Counted from the first letter of the stretch, positions 9,618 to 19,017 are shown. The stretch: DNA of 64,000 bases from JABDGM01 sp963738665 (GCA_963738665.1 CAVTXL010000002.1:1054001-1118000); one strand, 5' to 3'. The notes: generated by a model not told the origin, from the sequence alone. A program made the numbers and translations.

Positions 9618-10903
9618 ATGACAAAGCTGACCGCTTGTAACGAACTTGCCGATTACCAATGGCTGACCGGCGCGGAGGCGGCGGCGATCGTGGCCGAAGT
9701 GGCGGCCGACATGGCCGCAGGCTCGGCGCCGCTGCACCGCTTGGTCGAACGGTTGCGGCGGACGCTGCCTGCCGGGAGGGCCCATTTAGTTATTGAGCTG
9801 GTCGAATTGCGGCGGCGAGCGGCGGAAAAGTTTGCTGCGGCCGAGCGGATGTTTTTCACGCGAGTCGGACTCGAACAGGCGACGGACGAGTGGGTGGCTG
9901 CGGAAAAAAGCGGCGCGGTTTTCAGATTACGAGCGGGTCGCCGACTTGTGCTGTGGGCTGGGCGGCGATTTGTTGGCGCTCGCGTCGCAGTCCGACGTCA
10001 CGGCCGTCGATCGCGACCCGATCTCATTGCATTTGGCGGCCGCGAATGTTCGTACCGTGCTGTCGGCCGGCGGACCATCGCGAGCGCAGTTGGCAAGCAG
10101 CAGACGTTCAATTGATTGATTTGACCGAGGTAGCTGCGTGGCACATCGATCCCGACCGCCGGCCGACTGGGCCGCGGACCACGTCGCTCGAGTGGAGCAG
10201 TCCTAGTTTGGATATCATCGAGCGAATGCTCGTCGTCAACGAAAACGCGGCGATTAAGCTCGCCCCGGCGAGTCGAGTGCCGGATGCTTGGTCTGCCACA
10301 TGCGAACGCGAGTGGATCAGCCGCGGCGGCGAGTGCCGGCAGCAGGTCGTGTGGCATGGCGGGCTGGCACGATCACCCGGGCTGCGGCGGGCGACCGTTT
10401 TGCGGACGCCGGCATCGACTTCGGGCGAGCCTCGTTCGCCACCGCGAACGATCGTCGGCGAGGCCAACCAATCGGCGCCGATCGCGGCGGCGGTCCAGCA
10501 GTATGTGTTTGATGTCGATGCGGCTGTGCTCGCCGCCCACTTAAAGGGCGCGCTGGCGGCGGAACACGGCTTGCAGTTGCTGGCCGGTGGCGCCTCGTAT
10601 CTCACGGGGGCGTCGCCGATTGTCGTCGATGAGGCGCTTACGTGTTTTGAAGTGGACGACGTTCTGCCGCTGCGCGTGCCGGCCGTCGCCCGCTATCTAT
10701 CGGCGCGCGGCGTCGGCCGGTTGGAGATCAAGAAGCGCGGCGTCGACGTCGATCCCGAGCGGCTGCGACGCGAATTCAAGCTGCGCGGCGATCATGAGGC
10801 GACGCTGCTGATTTCGCCCGTCGGCGATCGCCCGGCGGCAATCGTTGCGTCGCGCTTGCGTAACCGCGCTGATTCGCCGGGAAACGAACCGTCCGCATCG
10901 TAG
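9618..10903 (+). CDS. Class I SAM-dependent methyltransferase with THUMP-like C-terminal domain (frame broken twice)
   Basis: The N-terminal part (from MTKLTACNEL, ATG at 9618) is helical and runs in one frame to about 9905. The frame then shifts at the A6 run 9904-9909, where one A too many would explain it, into SDYERVADLCCGLGGDLLAL, the SAM-binding motif I. A second shift near 10090 (GAGCGCAG) leads into LIDLTEVAAWHIDPDRR and the rest. The C-terminal 80 residues (RYLSARGVGRLEIKKRGV, ending in PAAIVASRL) match the THUMP-like domain found in planctomycete methyltransferases, which probably act on RNA. The substrate is unknown. The two breaks look like indel errors, because every catalytic element is kept. 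Confidence 0.75.
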
Positions 10904-11269
10904 CAGGCAGGCTCCGCGTGCCGCAGCGGCCCTTGGTCGCAGCGTCTTTTTCGCAAGGGCTGTTACGGCTCGCGGAGCGTGCCTACTACATTGGGCCGCC
11001 GCTTGTTACAATCCTGACTCAGTAGTACCAAGTTATCAGTTTTCTTCCGCAGTTCGGGGGCTTCTCGATCTCAAGGCGACCCATCAGCCGTCAGCCAGAC
11101 TGGATTTCTCAGGCTGAAAGCTGACGGCTGATAGCTGATAGCCAAAGTGGTTGCGAGCTCGAACATGTGCCAACGCCGGAGAAAACGAGGAACTTGGAAC
11201 TACTGTGACTCGGATTTTACCCCGCATTGAACGAGTTCGTTTGCCACCGATTCTTATACAGGAACACTT
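10904..11269. other. Intergenic region upstream of the dehydrogenase, with an inverted repeat
   Basis: No gene seen in about 365 bases. It contains the 13-bp inverted repeat listed separately and probably the promoter of the isopropylmalate-type dehydrogenase. Confidence 0.5.
11083..11132. repeat. Perfect 13-bp inverted repeat with 24-base loop
   Basis: ATCAGCCGTCAGC at 11083-11095 is the exact reverse complement of GCTGACGGCTGAT at 11120-11132. A partial third copy (AGCTGATAG) follows directly. There is no T-run after it, so a simple Rho-independent terminator is unlikely. It looks like a dispersed palindromic repeat. Confidence 0.7.
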
Positions 11270-12340
11270 ATGAACGACGCAAAGAAAATCGCCGTCATCG
11301 GCGGTGACGGAACAGGGCCTGAGGTGGCGGCTGAGGGGGTGAAGGTGCTCCAGGCCGTCGCCAAGTTGGAAAGCATCAAGTTCGAGCTGACCCATCTCGA
11401 TTGGGGCGGCGACCGCTATCTAAAGACGGGCGAGGCTCTGCCGACCGACGGCCTCAATCAGTTGCGGCGATTCGATGCGGTGCTCTTGGGTGCGGTCGGG
11501 CATCCCGACGTCGCGCCCGGCATCCTGGAGCGGAAGTTGCTGCTCGACGTCCGGTTCGGCCTCGACCAGTACATTAACCTGCGGCCGGTGAAGTTGTTTC
11601 CCGGTGTCGAAACGCCGCTCAAGGACAAAGGGCCGGACGACATCGATTTCATCGTCGTCCGCGAGAACACCGAGGACCTCTACTGCGGGGCCGGCGGCTT
11701 CATGCACAAAGGCACGCCACACGAGGTTGCCACGCAAATGGCAATCTACACCCGCCGCGGCTGCGAGCGGGCGATCCGCTACGCCTTCGAACTGACCCGC
11801 AGGCGGAATAACCCCAAAGGCAAAAAGCTGACGCTGGTCGCCAAGACAAACGTGCTCACGATCGGCCACGACCTGTGGTGGCGGACGTTCAAAGACGTGG
11901 CCGAGGAGTATCCGGACGTGACGCCCGACTACAACCACGTCGACGCCTGCTGCATGTGGCTCATCAAAAACCCGGAGTACTACGACGTGATCGTGACGAC
12001 GAACATGTTCGGCGACATCATCACCGACCTGTCGGGCATGATCCAAGGCGGGATGGGCGTCGCCGCCGGCGGCAACATCAACCCCGAGCCGGGCGGCACG
12101 AGCATGTTCGAACCAATGGGCGGCAGCGCGCCGAAATACACGGGCACGGGCAAGATCAACCCGATCGCCACGATCAACGCAGTAAGCATGCTCCTGGACC
12201 AACTCGGCTACGAGAAGGCGGCGGCCCGCGTAATGCAAGCCATCATGCACGTCACGGGCACGAAGATGAAAAGCCAGGCTGCGGGGAAGATGGGGTTTTC
12301 GACCGGCGAGGTGGGGGATTTGGTGGTGGGGGCGTTGTGA
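11270..12340 (+). CDS. leuB: 3-isopropylmalate dehydrogenase-type enzyme (isocitrate/isopropylmalate dehydrogenase family)
   Basis: This family oxidatively decarboxylates a 2-hydroxy acid with NAD(P) and a divalent metal; LeuB makes the keto acid of leucine synthesis. The 356-residue length is right. The start has the VIGGDGTGPEV nucleotide-fold signature. The substrate/metal region shows VVRENTEDLYCG, and the family signature follows as TTNMFGDIITDLSGMIQGGM. The cofactor loop reads GGSAPKYTGTGKINPIA. Some members of this branch act on tartrate or homoisocitrate instead, so the leu assignment is likely but not certain. No leuCD is nearby. The start codon follows AGGAACACTT closely. Confidence 0.85.
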   Translation: MNDAKKIAVIGGDGTGPEVAAEGVKVLQAVAKLESIKFELTHLDWGGDRYLKTGEALPTDGLNQLRRFDAVLLGAVGHPDVAPGILERKLLLDVRFGLDQYINLRPVKLFPGVETPLKDKGPDDIDFIVVRENTEDLYCGAGGFMHKGTPHEVATQMAIYTRRGCERAIRYAFELTRRRNNPKGKKLTLVAKTNVLTIGHDLWWRTFKDVAEEYPDVTPDYNHVDACCMWLIKNPEYYDVIVTTNMFGDIITDLSGMIQGGMGVAAGGNINPEPGGTSMFEPMGGSAPKYTGTGKINPIATINAVSMLLDQLGYEKAAARVMQAIMHVTGTKMKSQAAGKMGFSTGEVGDLVVGAL

Positions 12341-12349
12341 GGAACCTCC

Positions 12350-12805
12350 ATGAATGCCGCACTTGACGACGCGACCCGCAACGATGTTATCGCAGAAATG
12401 CGAAAATGGCGCTTTGATAACATGCGTTCCGCTATCGTCCATCTAGCGTATGCAGTGCCGGAGGGAGAACGATTCACCGACCACGATTGCACAATGGTGC
12501 TTGACACGCTTGAATGTGACACCTTGATGGTCTCGAACAAGGTAGAAGAACTACGCTTAAATGGTGTGCTGCTTCGTAAGTTCGACGCGAGTCTATCGAC
12601 ACTTGTCTACTACATGGAACGTCGAGCCCGCGAGACGTATAGCAATGATCTAAAGAAACACGAACGTCATCCTGAGCCTGAGAAAAGAGACGTTTCGGAG
12701 CAGCTTAAGGAACTTGCCGCGGAAGTCACTGATGCCCAAGAAGCCAGCTTCCTCGATGAGACGCTTAAATGCCTAAGGATATCAAATCAGATCGGCAGGG
12801 GATGA
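12350..12805 (+). CDS. Hypothetical protein, 151 residues, helical
   Basis: Starts 10 bases after the dehydrogenase stop. Base composition is clearly lower in GC than its neighbours and codon use is less biased, which suggests transferred or accessory DNA at the edge of the island that follows. The protein is charged and helical (RRARETYSNDLKKHERHPEP, then a Glu/Leu-rich helix) with no membrane segment. I do not recognise a family. Confidence 0.5.
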   Translation: MNAALDDATRNDVIAEMRKWRFDNMRSAIVHLAYAVPEGERFTDHDCTMVLDTLECDTLMVSNKVEELRLNGVLLRKFDASLSTLVYYMERRARETYSNDLKKHERHPEPEKRDVSEQLKELAAEVTDAQEASFLDETLKCLRISNQIGRG

Positions 12806-12929
12806 GGAAATTGTAGATGAAGATAAGATAGTGGGTTAACGTTAAGAGTGGGTGTGTAGAATGGGTGAAAAGCGTGGGTTTGTGGAGGGGCTGTTAACGA
12901 AACGGATGTGAGAACGTATGAACGTGGTG

Positions 12930-13470
12930 CGGTGAGCGTAAAGTACTTGTGAGACACAGATGCTGCGTACGGGTGGGGGGCGTGAACGGGGATAGATCGA
13001 AGCGTGTTCGCAGCAGACGTTGGTCGTGAGCGTTGGCACCGTAATCGCGACGCAGAGGAAGCCGCGGGCGTCAGTCAATACCGATCGTTTGACCAGCTTA
13101 CGCGATCGGTGGGATTTTTCCGCTTTTTTCCGCAGCGGCGACTTGGTTGTCGCTCCACCGACTGCATCGCAAGCGATACCGCGTTTCTGATCGTACTTCG
13201 CAGCCCCGCTTCCAGAATCGCCGCCAAATACCCAGGCGTGTCCACTCTTGGAAATAGCGATGAACCGTACTGGGGCTGCCAAATTGTGGGGGGAGTGCCT
13301 TCCACTGGCAGCCAGTGCGCAACAGATAAAGAATACCACTGGCGACGGCGCAGATTTCGCAGGGGTCGCCCAACTTTCGAGCGTCGCGGATACTTCGGCA
13401 GCAAGGGCTCAAGCTGCTGCCAAAGGTTTTCGGGCATCCAAGCAAACTTGCCCTGCCAATCGCAGTGCAT
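12930..13470 (-). pseudogene. IS5-family transposase remnant (frame broken, 3' part lost)
   Basis: Three frames together spell the N-terminal two thirds of an IS5-type DDE transposase. The first frame reads MPENLWQQLEPLLPKYPRR from the ATG at 13470. The second reads AVASGILYLLRTGCQWKALP, QFGSPSTVHRYFQEW and RLGIWRRFW. The third reads YDQKRGIACDAVGGATTKS (first catalytic Asp region altered) and KRSVLTDARG. Recognisable protein stops near 12950, before the later catalytic residues. Unlike the other broken genes here it has several breaks, altered motifs and a missing end, so it is a true decayed insertion sequence. Confidence 0.75.
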
Positions 13471-13568
13471 GTACACCTCCGTGCAAGCAAAGAAACGATT
13501 CGATGAGAAGCCATTCCTCACATCCTTCTACGCACGGAAACAACACCCGTTCACGTATTTTGGGATAG

Positions 13569-13943
13569 GTCCTAAGTGCCAACGCGCCCCGTGCTGCAAT
13601 CGTGTTAGGGTGGAATCTGGCCTACCATCATGTGCGGTCGTGGATACTGTCTCGCCATACGCTGGATTTCAACAAGGAACTGACGTCGAGATCTCGTTCG
13701 AAGACCAAGACGTACGATCCAGTGTCATCTCACGACGTTTTCCCAGATGGCGAATGGTTTGTCTTGGATGTCTGTCGTGCGGCAGGATTTCTAGACGGCC
13801 ACAGATTTGGCATTTTGGAGGGCGCGCTCAAGAAACGAAATCGTTACGCGCACCCGAGTCCGGCCAAGGCCAGTGGTCCTGAAGCGACAGGCTACGTTGC
13901 CGAGCTATTGAAAAATGTGTTGGTCGACCCCTATTTCAATTGA
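13569..13943 (+). pseudogene. HEPN-like protein fragment, 5' end missing
   Basis: Open frame after a stop at 13566, usable start GTG at 13602. The first residues (APRAAIVLGWNLAYHHVRSW) look like the middle of a helical domain and not a natural N-terminus. Near the C-terminus KKRNRYAHP gives the R-N-x3-H (RX4H) arrangement typical of HEPN-fold RNases, followed by a helix ending in LLKNVLVDPYF. HEPN proteins often act as toxins or in defence. The fragment lies right beside the IS5 remnant, which probably removed its 5' half. The assignment rests on one motif and helix pattern, so it is tentative. Confidence 0.45.
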
Positions 13944-13962
13944 ACATCGCTCCGCATACGCT

Positions 13963-14232
13963 AGCCGCACAGCGGCGAAATCGCTTAGCCGTGGGCGTCA
14001 GCCCGCGGAAAGCGTCACACCAATCGTCCAAGCCGCGCAGCGGCGGCAGCGCTTAGCCGTGGGCGCGAGCCCACGGAAAGCAATGCGGTAAATTCTCGCA
14101 GCCGCGCAGCGGCGACAGAGTATTCGCGACACTCGACGGGGCTCTGTCGCCGCTGCGCGGCTTTGTCGTTATATTGCGATTACTGTCCGGGGGCTTTCGC
14201 CCCCGGCTAAGCGCATTTCGCCGCTTCGCGGC
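13963..14232. repeat. Left REP-like palindrome cluster
   Basis: Repeated units of the type CGCTTAGCCGTGGGCG...CCCACGGAAAGC occur at about 13982 and 14051. They are followed by a perfect 21-bp hairpin: arm 14100-14120 begins AGCCGCGCAGCGGCGACAGA, arm 14142-14162 is its reverse complement. A short hairpin CCGGGGGC-TTTC-GCCCCCGG lies at 14187-14206. The last unit runs into the transposase leader. Confidence 0.85.
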
Positions 14233-14252
14233 TGTTTCAGGGGGACTTAACA

Positions 14253-14705
14253 ATGGCAGGAACGTTTACGAAGCTCTACTATCACATCGTGTTCAGCACG
14301 AAGCATAGGCGGCCGCTGATAACGCCGGAGATCGAAGGCGATCTACACAAGTATATCGGTGGCATTATTCGAGGCATCGATGGCTCGTGCGTTGAAATCA
14401 ACGGCATGATGGACCATTTGCACATCCTGGCCATATTGGCGCCGAAGATTGCCGTCTCGGACGCGCTACGCGATATCAAGGCAAACTCATCGAAATGGGT
14501 TCACGAATCAACGGCCGATTTTGGTGGCTTTGGTTGGCAAGACGGTTTTTCGGCGTTCTCGGTCAGCAAGTCGCAGGTTGATCCGGTCCAAGCGTATATC
14601 CGAGATCAAAAGGCCCATCATCGACAAATGGATTACAAGGCTGAGTTACTCGGCTTGCTGGCCAAACACGAAGTCGAATATGACCAGCGCTATATCTGGG
14701 ATTGA
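14253..14705 (+). CDS. tnpA: REP-associated / IS200-type Y1 transposase
   Basis: HUH single-strand endonuclease of 150 residues, the usual length. It shows the N-terminal YYHIVFSTKHRRPLI signature, the HUH pair as DHLHIL (His55, His57) and the nucleophilic tyrosine in VQAYIRDQ (Tyr115) followed by the QKAHHR helix. All catalytic residues are present and the frame is intact, so it could be active. ATG at 14253. The flanking palindromes are the likely substrates. Family knowledge: such proteins cut and rejoin single-stranded DNA at REP hairpins. Confidence 0.9.
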   Translation: MAGTFTKLYYHIVFSTKHRRPLITPEIEGDLHKYIGGIIRGIDGSCVEINGMMDHLHILAILAPKIAVSDALRDIKANSSKWVHESTADFGGFGWQDGFSAFSVSKSQVDPVQAYIRDQKAHHRQMDYKAELLGLLAKHEVEYDQRYIWD

Positions 14706-14706
14706 T

Positions 14707-14908
14707 GTCGCCGCGAAGCGGCGAAAACGCTTAGCCGAAGATGTAAACCCACGGAAAGTAATGCGACAAGCTCGGTAGCCGCGCAGCGGCGACAGAGATT
14801 TTGCGATTACGTGGCACGTCTGTCGCCGCTGCGCGGCTTAGTCGTTATATTGCGCTATCGGTCCGGGGGATTTCGCCCCCGGCTAAGCCCTTTCGCCGCT
14901 GCGCGGCT
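14707..14908. repeat. Right REP-like palindrome cluster
   Basis: Begins two bases after the transposase stop. It contains a CGCTTAGCCG...CCCACGGAAAG unit at about 14729 and a 20-bp hairpin (14777-14796 with 14819-14838) of the same arms as the left cluster. It also has the short hairpin at 14863-14882 and a closing CGCCGCTGCGCGGCT unit. It repeats the order and spacing of the left cluster. Confidence 0.85.
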
Positions 14909-15606
14909 AACTCGAGGATGCAACGTGGATCCGACCGATTGCGGCCAAGAGCCTCGGCAATCGGCGCGCGATCGGCCCCTCCACTCTGCCAGATTTTGTG
15001 GCTGATTTCAACGAAGATATTCTTTAGCCGCCTTCGTTTTTTTGATTGCAAATCCTGCAAAGTCTGCTTGGCGCTCGGCCGAGCCGGCCCGGATACACAA
15101 CTTTTCTCCGGCTCTTGACTCTCGGCTCTCGGCTCTTGACGTTTTCCATTGGCTGAAACGCCTATTGCACAAACGTACACAACCTGCTAGGCTCACGGGG
15201 GCAAGATCGTTCCTTGGCAACTCAACGCACCTTCCGCCATGCCCGCGCTCACGGTGCGCAGCGGACGGCCTCAGCGCGTAGCACGTACGTCAGGCTGTGC
15301 CTGGCAATTGTTTTCCGCACAAATTGTCAGGCCCAGATTGATCTGCGTTCGCTTTCCGTAGACCACAAGTGCCACCCCAATTCGCCCCACGCCAGGTGAA
15401 TAATGTCCCACTCGCGGGGCGAAACGAAAGCGTAACACCGTGCCGACGTGCGACTTACGTCTGCATTTCGCCCCCCCGAAAAAAATAAAAAAATTCGTGC
15501 GGCGATAGCACGTGAGGCGAATTGCTCCGCGGGGACCCTTACAAGCGGGGATCTGACTGCTTTCTGGGGAGAGTGCGAATCGGCAAATCGCCGAACGCGT
15601 CCGCCT
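14909..15606. other. Gap of about 700 bases without a convincing gene
   Basis: No open frame has planctomycete-like codon use or recognisable protein. It contains short direct repeats of the CTCGGCTCTTGAC type at about 15108-15142. It may hold the promoterless downstream region of the ABC permease gene, which ends at 15607. Confidence 0.5.
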
Positions 15607-17850
15607 CTATTCTGCGCCGCCCGTCGCCCCGCTGGTGAGCGGCAAACGCCCTTGCCGCGCCCGCGCATCGGTCAGGCGTTCTTCTTTCGTGGCCCGGTAG
15701 GGCAACTGGTGGAACCAGTGGAGCAAGCCGGCGGCCAAGAGGGCGCAGAGGGCGACGATGTACCAGGGGTAGAGGGCCTGGTCGGCGCTCGTGGCCTGCT
15801 GCGAAGCGGCGATCATCAGGCCGTTGTACGTCGCGTGGAACAGGATGCAGGGGATCAGGCTGCCGGTTTGCACGGCCAGGTAGCCGAGCACCAATCCGAC
15901 GGCCGTCGCCGCCAGCGATTGCTGGATTACTGAGTGGCTGAAGCCGAAGAACACGGCGGTGAGGCCGATCGCCCACCATTTGTTGCCCAGGTGCCGCAGG
16001 CCGGAGAGGACGAAGCCGCGGAAGGCGAACTCTTCGCAGATTGCGGGCAGCACGGCCATCAGCAGCAGGATCGACCACAGCGACGGGGCCTTCTTAACCA
16101 TGTCGGCAATGCCAGCCAGCGAATCGCCCTGCAGCGGATAGAGCTGGACGATCCAGGCGACGAGCTGCTGGCCGACGGGGTGGAGCATAGCGGCGAGCAG
16201 CACGGCCGCGACACACGCCGAGAACCGTGGCCGGCGATCGAGCAGCAACGTTTTCAGCGGCCGGTTGGTGAACATGAGCGCCAGTAACAGGGCCGGCAGG
16301 GCGATGCACACGACGCTGCTGATGACCACCACGAGCACCAGAAAATCGAAACCGGGCGAATCCGGAACGTGAGCGGAGATGGCCAGCCGGACGAAAAACT
16401 GGATTACGAACAAGATCGCCACGCCGAAGACGGCTTCGGCGAGCGAGGGCGTTGGCTGGCGATCGCGAACCAGGTGGATCGCCCAGCGGCGGAGATCGAA
16501 GCGTTCGCTTTCGCGGAACAGCACGGTCTCTTGGTTGAATTGGTAAATGGCCCAGCGAATGGCCAGGTGGCAGCAGGCGACGGTCACCAGGCTGACGGGC
16601 ACGATGTACTTCAGCACTTCGGCATAATTACCTTGGACGAGGCTGCGCATCACGAGCACGACGCCAGTGACCGGAATCAGGCTGTTGCCCAGGCTCAGCT
16701 CGGCGCCCGGCGCCATCGGCAGCATCATCAGTGGCATCATCACCATCAGCAGCGGCATCAGGTAATACTGGCCTTCCTTCGTGCTGCGGGCGAAGGCGGC
16801 ACTTGCCAGGCACAGGGCGCTGAATAGGGCGGACATCGGCACCAGCGCCACCAAGAGCCACAGCGCCGCGGCCAGGGGCGGCGTGTCGAGGCTGGTCGAC
16901 AAGTCGCCCAGCGGCAGCGCTCGCAGTTGAGCAATCACGTAGCGAGCGGTGAAGCCGAGGCTGGCGAGGTTCAATAGCGCAGTGGCAGCGCTAAACGTCA
17001 TCACGGTAAGCAGTTTGCCCCACACGATTTCGCCGCGCAGGGCCGGGCTGGAGAGGAGCGTTTCCAGCGTGCCGCGTTCCTTCTCGCCCGCGCACAGGTC
17101 GACCGCCGGGTAGAACGCGCCGGTGAGGGCCCAAATGAACAACACGAACGGCAGGATTTTGGACCACAGCCGGCCCTGCTGTTCCGACGGGGGCGCGATG
17201 TCGTGCGGCCGCAGGTCGAAGGGTCGGGCAATGCTGGCCGGCACGCGGCTGGCCAGCAAGTTTTCGTGCACTATCTGCGACTTCCAACTATTGAGGATCT
17301 GCTCGACCACGGCGCCCGCCACACGCGATTTTTCGCGAGCCGAGTTGTAGAGCAGCTCGGGCTGGGGAATATCGCCGATCAACGAGGGCCGCGCGCGGCC
17401 GTCGGCAGCGATGTTTTGAGCGGCCGGTTGAACCGCCTCGCGGAGCTCGGCCAATCGCTTGCCGAAATCGGGTGGGAAATGAATGACGACTTCGGCAGTT
17501 CCAGCTTCTAATTGTGTATGGGCGGCTTCGAGATCGGGAGTATCCGCTTTGTGCGGGTTCGGGATGATCAGGATACGCGCGGCGTCGGCTGGGTCATCGA
17601 ACAGTTCGGCGGCGAAATGATCGCCGTCAATCAATTGGGGCAAAGCATGATCGGCGGCAAACTGCCCGCTATCGACGACGATGACCCGCGGCTCGGCGGT
17701 GCGCAGAAACTGCGAGAGCTGAAAGACACTCATCCCCAACAGCGGGTACAACAAGAGCGGCAACACGGCGATCATGAACAGCGTCCGCCGATCGCGGAGC
17801 TGGTCGCGAATCTCGCGAGCGTAAATTAGACGTATGTTGCGCCAGTTCAT
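15607..17850 (-). CDS. ABC-2 type permease fused to a CPBP-family intramembrane protease
   Basis: A 747-residue membrane protein. Residues 1 to about 430 are a Nat-type ABC-2 permease: a first helix at about 25-45, a long extracytoplasmic loop to about 235, then five or six helices with the CAGEKERGTLETLLSSP segment conserved in NatB-like permeases. Residues from about 460 onward form a second bundle with CPBP (Abi/Rce1-like) protease motifs: EEFAFRGFV, FGFSHSVIQQS and LFHATYNG, which supply the glutamates and histidines of the metal site. The fusion suggests export coupled to proteolysis in the membrane, or shared regulation. The ATPase partner is 170 bases upstream on the same strand. Confidence 0.85.
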   Translation of the reverse strand: MNWRNIRLIYAREIRDQLRDRRTLFMIAVLPLLLYPLLGMSVFQLSQFLRTAEPRVIVVDSGQFAADHALPQLIDGDHFAAELFDDPADAARILIIPNPHKADTPDLEAAHTQLEAGTAEVVIHFPPDFGKRLAELREAVQPAAQNIAADGRARPSLIGDIPQPELLYNSAREKSRVAGAVVEQILNSWKSQIVHENLLASRVPASIARPFDLRPHDIAPPSEQQGRLWSKILPFVLFIWALTGAFYPAVDLCAGEKERGTLETLLSSPALRGEIVWGKLLTVMTFSAATALLNLASLGFTARYVIAQLRALPLGDLSTSLDTPPLAAALWLLVALVPMSALFSALCLASAAFARSTKEGQYYLMPLLMVMMPLMMLPMAPGAELSLGNSLIPVTGVVLVMRSLVQGNYAEVLKYIVPVSLVTVACCHLAIRWAIYQFNQETVLFRESERFDLRRWAIHLVRDRQPTPSLAEAVFGVAILFVIQFFVRLAISAHVPDSPGFDFLVLVVVISSVVCIALPALLLALMFTNRPLKTLLLDRRPRFSACVAAVLLAAMLHPVGQQLVAWIVQLYPLQGDSLAGIADMVKKAPSLWSILLLMAVLPAICEEFAFRGFVLSGLRHLGNKWWAIGLTAVFFGFSHSVIQQSLAATAVGLVLGYLAVQTGSLIPCILFHATYNGLMIAASQQATSADQALYPWYIVALCALLAAGLLHWFHQLPYRATKEERLTDARARQGRLPLTSGATGGAE

Positions 17851-18019
17851 CTTGAAGCGAGACGTTACCGTTTTAGTCGGTTGGCCATCGAGTGCACAGA
17901 ACTTAACCGCGAAGGGACGCTAACCAGCCCTAATGAATCAGGATTAAGCTTTGCTCGTACAGGGGATTAGCGCTTATTAGTGCAGGATAGCGGTTTGGAT
18001 TCTCCTACTTTTTGTCGCT

Positions 18020-18817
18020 CTAGACAGGCTTGTGCACCGTCGTGCGTCGTGGATTTTCGAAGGCAGTCGCTGCTTCCATTTGCTGCCGTTTGATCAATTG
18101 GAAGAATAGTTCTTCCAGATCCCGTTCCGCATGTTGGTCGCGGAGCTCTTCGAGTGTGCCTTCGGCTAGGATGCGTCCGCGGTGCATGATGGCGATGCGG
18201 TCGCAAAGGCGCTCGGCCTCGCGAAGGATATGGGTCGAGAACACGATGCATTTGCCTTGGTCGCGGAGCTCGGCCACGGTGTCGAGCAGTGCCCGGGCGA
18301 CCAGCACGTCGAGGCCGGTCGTGGCTTCGTCGAATATCAGCACGGGTGGATCGTGGACGATCGCTCGCGCAATCGACACTTTTTGTTTCATCCCGGTGGA
18401 CATCTTCGCGCCGAGCAGGTCGCGGATTTCTTGCATCTGCAGCCGGTCGAATAAGAGCTCCATCCGCTCGCGGAGATCTTCGTCGCCCATGCCGTAGAGC
18501 CGGCCGAAGTACTCGACCATTTCCCAGGCCGTCATGCGGTCGTAGACTGCCGTGTTGGCCGAGATGAAGCCGATCTGATGGCGGACGAGCTCGGGCTGAG
18601 TGACGCAATCGAAGCCGCAGATCGTGGCCGTTCCGTGGGTCGGCTGCAGCACGGTGCTGAGGATTCGCAGGGCTGTCGTTTTGCCGGCCCCGTTTGGTCC
18701 CAACAGGCCGTAAACTTGGCCGGCGGCGGCCGAAAAACTGACATTATCGAGCGCAACCACGCAGCCCCGAGTCAGGTCGCTGTAAAACTTGCTGAGGGAC
18801 CGTGCTTCAATCATCAC
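18020..18817 (-). CDS. ABC transporter ATP-binding protein, NatA-like
   Basis: The 265-residue ATPase of the exporter whose permease is encoded downstream. Walker A is GLLGPNGAGKTTALRI near residue 35, the signature is STGMKQKVSIARAI (the STGMKQK form common in Nat-type ATPases in place of LSGGQ), and Walker B is VLIFDEATTGLD. A D-loop and switch histidine follow (FSTHILREAERLCDRI). The protein would hydrolyse ATP at the cytoplasmic face to drive the fused permease. Its substrate (sodium, drug or peptide) is unknown. Confidence 0.88.
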   Translation of the reverse strand: MMIEARSLSKFYSDLTRGCVVALDNVSFSAAAGQVYGLLGPNGAGKTTALRILSTVLQPTHGTATICGFDCVTQPELVRHQIGFISANTAVYDRMTAWEMVEYFGRLYGMGDEDLRERMELLFDRLQMQEIRDLLGAKMSTGMKQKVSIARAIVHDPPVLIFDEATTGLDVLVARALLDTVAELRDQGKCIVFSTHILREAERLCDRIAIMHRGRILAEGTLEELRDQHAERDLEELFFQLIKRQQMEAATAFENPRRTTVHKPV

Positions 18818-19017
18818 CGAACGCCCGTGAAAAAGTACGCACCGCGGAACCCCCGCGCGCAGTCTCGGGGCGCTCGCCGGCCGTGGATAGCCCAGTATAG
18901 AAGCTTAGCTTACGGGAGGAGGGCGGGAAACCCGTCGAAAGACCGGCCGACGGGCGAGTGCTCGTCACCGATGTAGATTGCCGGGCCAAGCGGCGATTTG
19001 GAAAAGCAACGACGCGA

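Larger units (their letters stand above)
13963..14908 (+). mobile_element. IS200-type transposase gene bracketed by REP-like palindrome clusters (REPtron-like)
   Basis: A single-domain Y1 transposase gene (14253-14705) sits between two clusters of GC-rich palindromes built from the same units in the same order. About 70 bases at 14051-14120 match those at 14729-14797, and about 68 bases at 14164-14232 match those at 14841-14908. This is the layout described for REP-associated tyrosine transposases and their REP/BIME repeats. There is no accessory tnpB gene. No target duplication was identified. Confidence 0.75.

Noticed and set aside
11420..12442. Long open frame of 340 codons on the minus strand
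   Set aside because: Antisense to the dehydrogenase gene, whose family motifs are unmistakable. The antisense product is His/Arg/Val-rich with no motif.
13004..13882. Open frame of 292 codons on the plus strand
   Set aside because: It crosses the antisense of the IS5 remnant and the HEPN-like fragment in another frame, and has no coherent domain.
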